Origin: Clostridia bacterium
Lineage (GTDB): Bacteria; Bacillota; Sulfobacillia; SLMV01
Direction: 5' to 3'
DNA length: 5,360 nt
Assembly (NCBI GenBank): GCA_007136565.1
Contig: SLGS01000202.1
Span: 1 to 5,360, forward strand
The notes below the pieces were generated by a model. That model saw nothing but the letters and a program-made list of their open reading frames with translations, searched no databases and was not told the origin of the DNA. This document shows, piece after piece, positions 1-4,763 of this stretch. A program made the position numbers and the translations under genes. Each line of letters opens with the position of its first letter. Position 1 is the stretch's first letter.

Positions 1-28
1 AGTACAAGTAGATGATGTCAACGACCCA

Positions 29-35
29 GGGAGGG
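29..35 (+). promoter_or_regulatory. Shine-Dalgarno site of the SLH protein gene
   Basis: GGGAGGG lies five bases before the ATG at 41. It is a strong purine-rich ribosome binding site and fixes that ATG as the start, in agreement with the signal peptide that begins there. No promoter can be assigned in the 28 bases before it, so the promoter probably lies outside the window. Confidence 0.8.
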
Positions 36-40
36 AACCA

Positions 41-1597
41 ATGAAAACAAAGTCAACTCTGGCCGTACTCGGTATCATTTCTTTACTACTCATCAGCCTC
101 GTGGGCACAGCGGCCGCCGCTCCATTTGTCGACGTACACGATAATCCACACAGGGAAGCCATTGAGGCGATGACGCGGCTCGGTATTCTGGAGGGCGTTG
201 GAAGCAACCGATTCGCCCCGGAGATGGAACTCAACCGCGCGGCCGCCGCCAAGGTTGCGGCGTACTTGATGGGATACAAGGAAGAGGATGCCATCACGGC
301 GGCCGGGTGGGACCCACTGTTCACCGACGTTTATCCGGGAATGGGCGCCCACGAATGGGCCGTCGGTTGGATCAACCTGATGGCGACCGACGGGATAATC
401 GTGGGAATGCCCGAGGGCGACTACCGTCCCGGGGATCCGCTGCAAATGGTACAATGGGCGGCGATCCTCACGAGGATCCTCGGTCACGAGGGTGAAGGAA
501 TGTCTTGGCCCGGCGATTACGACACTACCGCCAATGACCTGGGACTCACCGATGGATTCGAATACATCGGCGGCACCATCGTGAACAGGGCTGAGATGGC
601 CCGCATGACGGCCACCGCAATCTTCGATATCGAACGAGCGGACGGAGAGAAGATCATAGACGTAGTCGATTTCGAGGAAGTGGAATTCGAGCCCGTGGAA
701 GACGTCGTCTACGATGACGTCGATCTCAACATATCCATAGACCGCCGGTTGCTGCCGACGGGTGGCGGACAGACTGCAACCCTCACCGTCGAGGCTCTCC
801 GCGCCGACGGCTCCCCCGCGGCCAACACCTCGATCTCCTTCTTCGCTGGCATCGACGTCCCAGACGATGCGATGATCGATCGAAACAGCCAACTATCGAT
901 CCTCGAGTCCATCACGGATTCTTCGGGCAGGGCACAGGTCACCTATACCACTCTCCCCGGCGACGATGACAGGATGATCACCCTGAAGGCCAACGTGCCC
1001 AAGGGCTCAGACTGGATCGATGCCGGCGTGATCATCACGGCATCCGACACGGCCTGTCTCGTCAGCGGTAGGCTGATCAATCCCTTTACCGGTGATCCGG
1101 TTCGCGGTTCGTACATTGGTTTCCACGCCGTCGACGATAGCCTCTACCTCCAACACGACGATGCAACCGACGCCGAGGGTCGTTTCGACGTAGTGGTTCC
1201 CGCCGGGGAATACCACATGGGCCTTGACCTGGACTTGTCGGGCACTTCCCTTTACCAGGGGAGCTACCAGGGCTCACACAGCAACTTCGACGCTGACGGA
1301 TCCGGATCCATCCGGATTGAACTGCACGCCCAGGCAGGGGCGCGACAAAACGTAAACGCCGAGCGCGGCGTCCTCAGGGGTAGCGTCGGCAGCGTGGGCT
1401 CGCACCCAAGTCTCTACGTAACCCGCCAGGGTTCGGCAACCGACACCGTGGCGGCCCAGCTGAATCCCGACGGTAGTTTCATGATCGCCCTTCCCGACGG
1501 CACCTATGACGTAGGCACCCACACCGGTACCGTTCTTCGAAGCGGTGTTACCATCACTGCGGGGTCCGTGACGGACCTGGGAGGTATCTCCAGGTAG
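41..1597 (+). CDS. Secreted SLH-domain cell-envelope protein with Ig-like and carboxypeptidase-regulatory-like domains
   Basis: This 518-residue exported protein is probably held on the cell surface by SLH domains, which in known families bind secondary cell-wall polymers. Residues 1-27 form a signal peptide: Lys at 2 and 4, a hydrophobic core at about 8-21, then a run of four Ala before Pro28 as the likely signal peptidase I site. SLH 1 covers about 29-78 (FVDV start, then GILEGVGSNRFAP and NRAA). SLH 2 covers about 93-149 (FTDV, GIIVGMPEGDYRPGDP). A weaker third copy at about 157-197 keeps the VNRAEMAR end. An acidic linker at about 205-229 leads to an invasin/Big_1-like beta domain at about 228-334. 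Two carboxypeptidase-regulatory-like beta domains follow at about 339-400 and 442-516, each with a DxxGxF...PxGxY pattern. There is no C-terminal membrane anchor or LPXTG motif, so anchoring should be N-terminal. No catalytic motif is seen, so a structural or adhesive role is inferred. The gene stands alone and converges on the tRNA operon. Confidence 0.85.
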   Translation: MKTKSTLAVLGIISLLLISLVGTAAAAPFVDVHDNPHREAIEAMTRLGILEGVGSNRFAPEMELNRAAAAKVAAYLMGYKEEDAITAAGWDPLFTDVYPGMGAHEWAVGWINLMATDGIIVGMPEGDYRPGDPLQMVQWAAILTRILGHEGEGMSWPGDYDTTANDLGLTDGFEYIGGTIVNRAEMARMTATAIFDIERADGEKIIDVVDFEEVEFEPVEDVVYDDVDLNISIDRRLLPTGGGQTATLTVEALRADGSPAANTSISFFAGIDVPDDAMIDRNSQLSILESITDSSGRAQVTYTTLPGDDDRMITLKANVPKGSDWIDAGVIITASDTACLVSGRLINPFTGDPVRGSYIGFHAVDDSLYLQHDDATDAEGRFDVVVPAGEYHMGLDLDLSGTSLYQGSYQGSHSNFDADGSGSIRIELHAQAGARQNVNAERGVLRGSVGSVGSHPSLYVTRQGSATDTVAAQLNPDGSFMIALPDGTYDVGTHTGTVLRSGVTITAGSVTDLGGISR

Positions 1598-1609
1598 GTG
1601 ACTCCAATC

Positions 1610-1660
1610 ATTCCGGCCGACCGCGTCCCCAACTCAGCGGGGGCCGCGATCGGTCGGAAT
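1610..1660 (+). terminator. Long GC-rich hairpin after the SLH gene, probable terminator
   Basis: An imperfect 21-pair stem joins 1610-1630 to 1640-1660 around a nine-base loop, with one G-T pair and two mismatches (1621/1649 and 1626/1644). It begins 13 bases after the TAG stop of the SLH gene. No T-run follows on the plus strand (the next bases are CCCCG), so it would be a U-less intrinsic terminator or an mRNA 3'-end stabilising structure. It could also block read-through from the opposing tRNA operon. Confidence 0.6.
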
Positions 1661-1750
1661 CCCCGACGCAAGGATATGGCCGCGACGTAACAAGGGCTGA
1701 CCATCACAAGCCTAGACCGTTGACACTACCTTAGGGGTCGCCGGCCCACG
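1661..1750. other. Short intergenic stretch with no recognised feature
   Basis: These 90 bases lie between the terminators of the two convergent units. I see no gene, no convincing promoter and no repeat. A TTGACA at about 1715-1722 has no matching -10 element at a usable distance. Confidence 0.5.
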
Positions 1751-1784
1751 AAAAATCCCCCGTCGAGTAAGTGTCGACGAGGGA
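1751..1784 (-). terminator. Intrinsic terminator of the tRNA-Ser/tRNA-Arg operon
   Basis: Read on the minus strand, an 11-pair stem (1774-1784 with 1756-1766, one G-U pair) encloses a seven-base loop at 1767-1773. Five T residues follow directly (1751-1755). The stem starts six bases beyond the 3' end of tRNA-Arg. This is a textbook Rho-independent terminator. Confidence 0.92.
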
Positions 1785-1790
1785 TGCGTG

Positions 1791-1864
1791 TGCGCCCTGG
1801 AGGATTTGAACCCCCGACCTACTGGTCCGTAGCCAGTCGCTCTAATCCGCTGAGCTAAGGGCGC
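1791..1864 (-). tRNA. tRNA-Arg (anticodon ACG)
   Basis: The minus strand folds into a complete cloverleaf. The acceptor stem is GCGCCCT with AGGGCGC, the D stem is GCTC/GAGC, and the anticodon stem is ACTGG/CCAGT around loop CTACGGA. The T arm carries the TTCAAAT loop, and the discriminator is A. Anticodon ACG reads CGN arginine codons once A34 is deaminated to inosine, normally by TadA. The 3' CCA is not encoded (the following bases are CAC), so it must be added by tRNA nucleotidyltransferase. It is the second gene of a two-tRNA unit, 13 bases after tRNA-Ser(GCU), and its own terminator follows. Confidence 0.96.
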
Positions 1865-1877
1865 TTATAGGTTTGTG

Positions 1878-1969
1878 CGGAGGAGGAGGGATTCGAACCC
1901 TCGCTAGGGCTTTAACCCTACTACAGGTTTAGCAAACCCGCCCCTTCAGCCTGACTTGGGTACTCCTCC
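1878..1969 (-). tRNA. tRNA-Ser (anticodon GCU)
   Basis: The minus strand gives a class II tRNA with a long variable arm. The acceptor stem is GGAGGAG with CTCCTCC, and the anticodon stem is CGGGT/ACCTG around loop TTGCTAA, giving anticodon GCU for AGC/AGU serine codons. The variable arm is an AGGG...CCCT hairpin, the T loop is TTCGAAT, and the discriminator is G, as expected for tRNA-Ser. CCA is not encoded. It is the first gene of the operon with tRNA-Arg, and a good promoter sits about 25 bases upstream. It is a substrate of the SerRS encoded further right in the window. Confidence 0.96.
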
Positions 1970-1993
1970 ACTCAGTTTCTGCAACGCCTAGTC

Positions 1994-2022
1994 ATGGTAG
2001 CATATCTCCGATGGCGGTGCAA
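1994..2022 (-). promoter_or_regulatory. Probable promoter of the tRNA-Ser/tRNA-Arg operon
   Basis: On the minus strand, TTGCAC (2017-2022) is separated by exactly 17 bases from TACCAT (1994-1999). The latter is preceded by TGC, giving an extended -10 form (TGnTACCAT). Initiation would fall near 1987, about 18 bases before tRNA-Ser(GCU). Spacing and position support a sigma-70-type promoter, although each hexamer has mismatches to consensus. The DnaA-box cluster begins roughly 35-45 bases upstream, so DnaA could influence this promoter. Confidence 0.6.
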
Positions 2023-2096
2023 GGATTTAGCCTTCGATTAAGCGACAACTAACACTGTTCACAACCTGTGGAAAACCTTTGTTCGATTGTCCAAGG

Positions 2097-2105
2097 TTAT
2101 CCACA
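2097..2105 (+). promoter_or_regulatory. Consensus DnaA box
   Basis: TTATCCACA is an exact match to the classical DnaA 9-mer. It is the first of three plus-strand boxes (2097, 2117 and 2138) set about two helical turns apart. Confidence 0.65.
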
Positions 2106-2178
2106 ATTCGCGCCACTTATCCCCATATCCCGCGTTCTTATCAACAATTCAGGGGGTGCATAAGTCTTTGAGCCCCCA

Positions 2179-2202
2179 CCACACCGAGGATCATCGGTGT
2201 GG
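2179..2202 (-). repeat. Perfect 9-bp inverted repeat (hairpin) downstream of tRNA-Ser(UGA)
   Basis: CCACACCGA at 2179-2187 and its exact complement TCGGTGTGG at 2194-2202 enclose the six-base spacer GGATCA. On the minus strand it lies about 29 bases past the CCA end of tRNA-Ser(UGA), so it could be a U-less terminator for that transcript. No T-run follows (the next bases are TGGGGG). Its arm shares five bases with the exact DnaA box at 2198-2206, so it may instead belong to the DnaA-binding region. Confidence 0.6.
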
Positions 2203-2206
2203 ATAA
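2198..2206 (-). promoter_or_regulatory. Consensus DnaA box, reverse orientation
   Basis: The plus strand reads TGTGGATAA, so the minus strand is an exact TTATCCACA. It faces the plus-strand boxes at 2097-2146 and partly overlaps the arm of the inverted repeat at 2179-2202. Confidence 0.65.
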
Positions 2207-2230
2207 GTCGAAATGCATGCATGAATTCCT

Positions 2231-2321
2231 TGGCGGAGGGGGTGGGATTCGAACCCACGGAGGGCAGTACCCTCGACGGTTTTCAAGACCGTTCCGTTCA
2301 GCCAGACTCCGGCACCCCTCC
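2231..2321 (-). tRNA. tRNA-Ser (anticodon UGA), CCA encoded
   Basis: The minus strand gives a class II tRNA. The acceptor stem is GGAGGGG with CCCCTCC, and the anticodon stem is ACGGT/ACCGT around loop CTTGAAA, giving anticodon UGA for UCN serine codons. A long variable arm (GAGGG...CCCTC type) is present, and the T arm is GTGGG TTCGAAT CCCAC. The discriminator is G, and an encoded CCA occupies 2231-2233. The mature body is 2234-2321. It lies 74 bases downstream of serS on the same strand, so it could be read from the serS message, from its own weak promoter, or from both. Confidence 0.96.
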
Positions 2322-2347
2322 GCAAAACCAACGCATCTCCATACACC

Positions 2348-2377
2348 AATATACATCCCCCGGAATCCCGAGTCTAA
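2348..2377 (-). promoter_or_regulatory. Possible promoter of tRNA-Ser(UGA)
   Basis: On the minus strand, TTAGAC (2372-2377) and TATATT (2348-2353) are separated by 18 bases. The -10 is one base from consensus and the -35 is weak. Initiation near 2341 would leave a leader of about 20 bases before the tRNA. No convincing intrinsic terminator separates serS from the tRNA: the GC-rich TGCCCCC/GGGGCA run at 2380-2392 is too tight to form a good hairpin. Read-through from serS is therefore an alternative. Confidence 0.35.
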
Positions 2378-2395
2378 CATGCCCCCGGGGCACCC

Positions 2396-3682
2396 TCAAG
2401 CTAGGGGGTTTCCGATGAGATCCATGCCCCTCATGTAAGGCCTAAGAACTTCGGGTACGCTGACCGTCCCGTCCGGGTTTTGGTAGTTCTCCAATATCGC
2501 CGCCGTGGTTCTACCCACCGCCAGACCACTCGCATTCAAAGTGTGGACGAACTCCGGCCGGGCATCGCGCTCCCGTCGAAAACGCAGGTTGGCCCGCCGG
2601 GCCTGAAAGTCCTCGAAATTGCTGATGGAGGAAATCTCCACGTAATCTCCGTAACTCGGCATCCAAAGCTCCAGATCGTATTTTTTGGACTGGGCGAAAC
2701 CCATATCCCCGGTACACATGGAGAGCACCCTATAGGGCAATTGGAGCCGACGCAATACGACCTCCGCCTGGGATCTCATGTCCTCGAAGGCTTCGTAGGA
2801 GTTTTCGGGTAGTGTGTACTGGACCAGCTCCACCTTGTTGAACTGGTGCTGGCGAATCAAGCCCCTGGTGTCGCGCCCCGCAGCCCCGGCCTCGGCGCGG
2901 AAACACGCACTATAGGCAACCATCTTCAGCGGGAGATCGGTGGCACTCAGCATCTCATTTCGGTACATGTTGGTGACCGGGACTTCGGCCGTCGGAACGA
3001 GGAAATAATCCTGGCGATCCACCCGAAAGGCATCATCTTCAAACTTGGGCAACTGTCCGGTCCCGAACATGCTGTCCCTGTTGACCAGGTACGGAGGTAT
3101 GACTTCCTCGTAGCCGTGGTCCACGGCATGCAGGTCCATCATGTAACATATGAGGGCTCTCTCGAGCAGAGCGCCTGCCCCCCGGAGAATGGAGAAGCGC
3201 GCGCCTGTGATCTTGCTGGCGCGTTCGAAGTCCAGGATCCCCAGGTTCACACCCAGGTCCCAATGTGCCAGCGGTTCGAATTCGAAAACCCTGGGTTCTC
3301 CCCAGCGTGCCACTTCGACGTTGTCGTCTTCGTCTATACCCCTCGGAACATCGGGGTGTGGAATGTTTGGTATTAGGGCCAGCGTCGTATCCATGAAGGA
3401 CTGTAGCCCCTGGGTTTCCCCCTCCAATCGGGCTATTTCCTCGTTGACCTCCCGCATCCGGAGAATCATGTCGTCGGCATCCTCGCCGGCCTTCTTTCTC
3501 TTCCCTATTGCCTTGGATGTTTCGTTCCTGAGCGCCCGCAGGCTCTCCAGTTCGGTTGTACATGCTCGCCAGGCCGCGTCGGCTTCGAGGAGTTCCTGGA
3601 CGTCCACGTCCCCTTCGCCCTTAGATTCGATGGCCTCTTCAACTATCTCGGGGTGCTCGCGAATGAACTTCATGTCAAGCAT
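2396..3682 (-). CDS. serS: Seryl-tRNA synthetase
   Basis: This cytoplasmic class II synthetase charges tRNA-Ser with serine (ATP + Ser + tRNA) and supplies Ser-tRNA for selenocysteine where that exists. The 428 residues match the usual bacterial length. The N-terminal long antiparallel coiled coil covers about residues 27-105. Motif 1 lies at about 161-200, and TAEVPVTN at 231-238 forms part of the serine pocket. Motif 2 is FRAEAGAAGRDTRGL from residue 261 and continues into RQHQFNKVEL. Motif 3 is GLAVGR at 386-391. I chose the ATG at 3682, giving MLDMKFIREHPE, the typical SerRS start. A GTG nine bases upstream is in frame, but it lies within the Shine-Dalgarno AAGGAGGTG and cannot be used with it. 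The start overlaps the mtnA stop by eight bases (ATGCTTGA), suggesting translational coupling. As a distal operon gene it has no room for its own T-box leader here. Confidence 0.97.
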   Translation of the reverse strand: MLDMKFIREHPEIVEEAIESKGEGDVDVQELLEADAAWRACTTELESLRALRNETSKAIGKRKKAGEDADDMILRMREVNEEIARLEGETQGLQSFMDTTLALIPNIPHPDVPRGIDEDDNVEVARWGEPRVFEFEPLAHWDLGVNLGILDFERASKITGARFSILRGAGALLERALICYMMDLHAVDHGYEEVIPPYLVNRDSMFGTGQLPKFEDDAFRVDRQDYFLVPTAEVPVTNMYRNEMLSATDLPLKMVAYSACFRAEAGAAGRDTRGLIRQHQFNKVELVQYTLPENSYEAFEDMRSQAEVVLRRLQLPYRVLSMCTGDMGFAQSKKYDLELWMPSYGDYVEISSISNFEDFQARRANLRFRRERDARPEFVHTLNASGLAVGRTTAAILENYQNPDGTVSVPEVLRPYMRGMDLIGNPLA

Positions 3683-4763
3683 CTTCTGCACCTCCTTCGA
3701 ACAGGTGGGTGAGGCTTTCGGCGAACGGAGGACGAGCGATTCCCTTTTCGGTTATTATGGCTGAAACTATCTCGTGCGGGGTTATGTCGAAGGCGTGATT
3801 GACGGCCTCGGCCATCTCGGGCACCATCCGCGAGCCCCTAAAATGGGTTATCTCTTCCCCCGACCTAACCTCTATCTCTATGCCGCGACCCTCGGGCAGT
3901 TCCAGATCCAAAGTCGACATCGGTGCCGCTACGTAGAACGGTATACCGTGTTCCCGCGCCGCCAGGGCCAGCGGATAGGTTCCGATCTTGTTCGCCACAT
4001 CGCCGTTGGCGGCGATTCTATCGGCACCGGTTATGACCGCATCGATCTCTCCTCGAGCCATCAGGAAAGCCGCTGCGCTGTCGACTATTAGCCTCACCGG
4101 GATACCATCCCGCACCAGCTCCCAGGCGGTCAGTCTCGCCCCCTGCAGGTACGGCCGGGTCTCGGTGGCATATACGGCTATGTTCAGGCCGGACTCGAAG
4201 GCTGAGCGAAAGACACCCAAGGCCGTGCCGTGACCACCCGTCGCCAGCGCGCCCGCGTTGCAATGGGTCAGGACGCGATCTCCATCCCGAAGCAATCCCG
4301 CACCCAGTCCGCCGATGGCCCTATTCGCCTCGACGTCTTCTCGGTGCATTTGCTGCGCGCGCTCCAGGAGCGCTTTGTGCAGATCACCGCCCTCCGCGGC
4401 GATATCCGACGCGAACTCGAGCTGCCTGCGTACGGCCCACGACAGATTGGCCGCCGTGGGACGAGCGCCTTCGAGCCGTCTCGCTGCCTCGAACAGGTGG
4501 TTCATGTTCTCCTGCTCGCGGGCGTCCAAACCACCGCGAACCTCGTCTTCCCCATCGGGTTCGACGACTCTCTCCGGCAGGGCCAATGCCATGCCGTAGG
4601 CGGCCGCCAGGCCGATTGCAGGTGCACCCCGGATAACCATGTCGCGAATGGCCCGGGCCACATCCTCGGCGGACTCCATCTTCAACCAGACTTCATCGGC
4701 CGGCAAAAGCCTCTGATCCAGCATATACAGCGCGCCATCATCCCAATACAGTGGACTAATCAC
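3675..4763 (-). CDS. mtnA: S-methyl-5-thioribose-1-phosphate isomerase
   Basis: MtnA converts 5-methylthioribose-1-phosphate to 5-methylthioribulose-1-phosphate in salvage of the 5'-methylthioadenosine left by polyamine or SAM-using reactions. Related enzymes also accept 5-deoxyribose-1-phosphate. The 362 residues fit the MtnA/eIF2B-like isomerase family. Visible motifs are RGAPAIG at 45-51, LTHCNAGALATGGHGTALG from 165 with the expected catalytic Cys168, ITGADRIAANGDVANKIGTY from 244 with the expected catalytic Asp248, and the family-typical TPHEIVSAIITEKG near the C-terminus. The GTG start at 4763 gives MISPLYWDDGALYMLDQR, as expected for family N-termini, and GGGGAGGG lies seven bases upstream. 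The first eight bases overlap the end of the aldolase gene, and the last eight overlap serS. A slightly long acidic insertion occurs at about 64-84. A ribose-1,5-bisphosphate isomerase or true eIF2B subunit is less likely given the start and motif spacing. Confidence 0.94.
   Translation of the reverse strand: MISPLYWDDGALYMLDQRLLPADEVWLKMESAEDVARAIRDMVIRGAPAIGLAAAYGMALALPERVVEPDGEDEVRGGLDAREQENMNHLFEAARRLEGARPTAANLSWAVRRQLEFASDIAAEGGDLHKALLERAQQMHREDVEANRAIGGLGAGLLRDGDRVLTHCNAGALATGGHGTALGVFRSAFESGLNIAVYATETRPYLQGARLTAWELVRDGIPVRLIVDSAAAFLMARGEIDAVITGADRIAANGDVANKIGTYPLALAAREHGIPFYVAAPMSTLDLELPEGRGIEIEVRSGEEITHFRGSRMVPEMAEAVNHAFDITPHEIVSAIITEKGIARPPFAESLTHLFEGGAEDA
3691..3697 (-). promoter_or_regulatory. 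Shine-Dalgarno site of serS inside mtnA
   Basis: Minus-strand AAGGAGG ends eight bases before the ATG at 3682 and encodes the last Glu-Gly-Gly of mtnA. It decides in favour of the ATG at 3682 over the in-frame GTG at 3691. Confidence 0.85.

Larger units (their letters stand above)
2055..2206. promoter_or_regulatory. Cluster of DnaA-box-like 9-mers: possible origin or DnaA-binding regulatory locus
   Basis: The non-coding stretch between the two tRNA-Ser genes carries several matches to the DnaA box TTATCCACA. Exact copies lie at 2097-2105 (+) and 2198-2206 (-). One-mismatch copies lie at 2067-2075 (-, TTTTCCACA), 2117-2125 (+, TTATCCCCA) and 2138-2146 (+, TTATCAACA). A weaker copy lies at 2155-2163 (-, TTATGCACC), and a poor one at 2055-2063 (+, CTGTTCACA). 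The three best plus-strand boxes start 20 and 21 bases apart. The stretch looks poorer in G+C than the genes around it. This density is well above chance and resembles oriC or DnaA-titration sites. No dnaA, dnaN or gyr gene is in the window, so origin function is only a hypothesis. The whole gene-free interval runs from 1970 to 2230. Confidence 0.6.

Noticed and set aside
86..892. Open frame of 268 codons on the minus strand.
   Set aside because: It is antisense to the SLH gene, which has a signal peptide, SLH motifs and a strong ribosome site. The minus-strand product shows no domain.
1715..1750. TTGACA resembling a -35 element on the plus strand.
   Set aside because: No -10 hexamer at 16-18 bases and no gene downstream on that strand.
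2152..2177. GGGGG...CCCCC inverted repeat.
   Set aside because: Only five pairs with a loop of about 16 bases; too weak to call a structure.
2141..2438. Open frames on both strands across tRNA-Ser(UGA), including plus-strand peptides resembling GGGGGIRTHGG and GVGFEPTEG.
   Set aside because: These are the well-known false proteins produced by translating a tRNA-Ser gene antisense. The cloverleaf explains the sequence and there is no ribosome site.
3689..3691. GTG as the start of serS.
   Set aside because: It lies within the Shine-Dalgarno sequence for the ATG at 3682, which gives the family-typical MLDMKFIREHPE start.
3150..3764. Open frame of 204 codons on the plus strand.
   Set aside because: It is antisense to serS and the end of mtnA, Ser/Arg-rich and of low complexity, with no motif. 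It is a shadow of the real genes.
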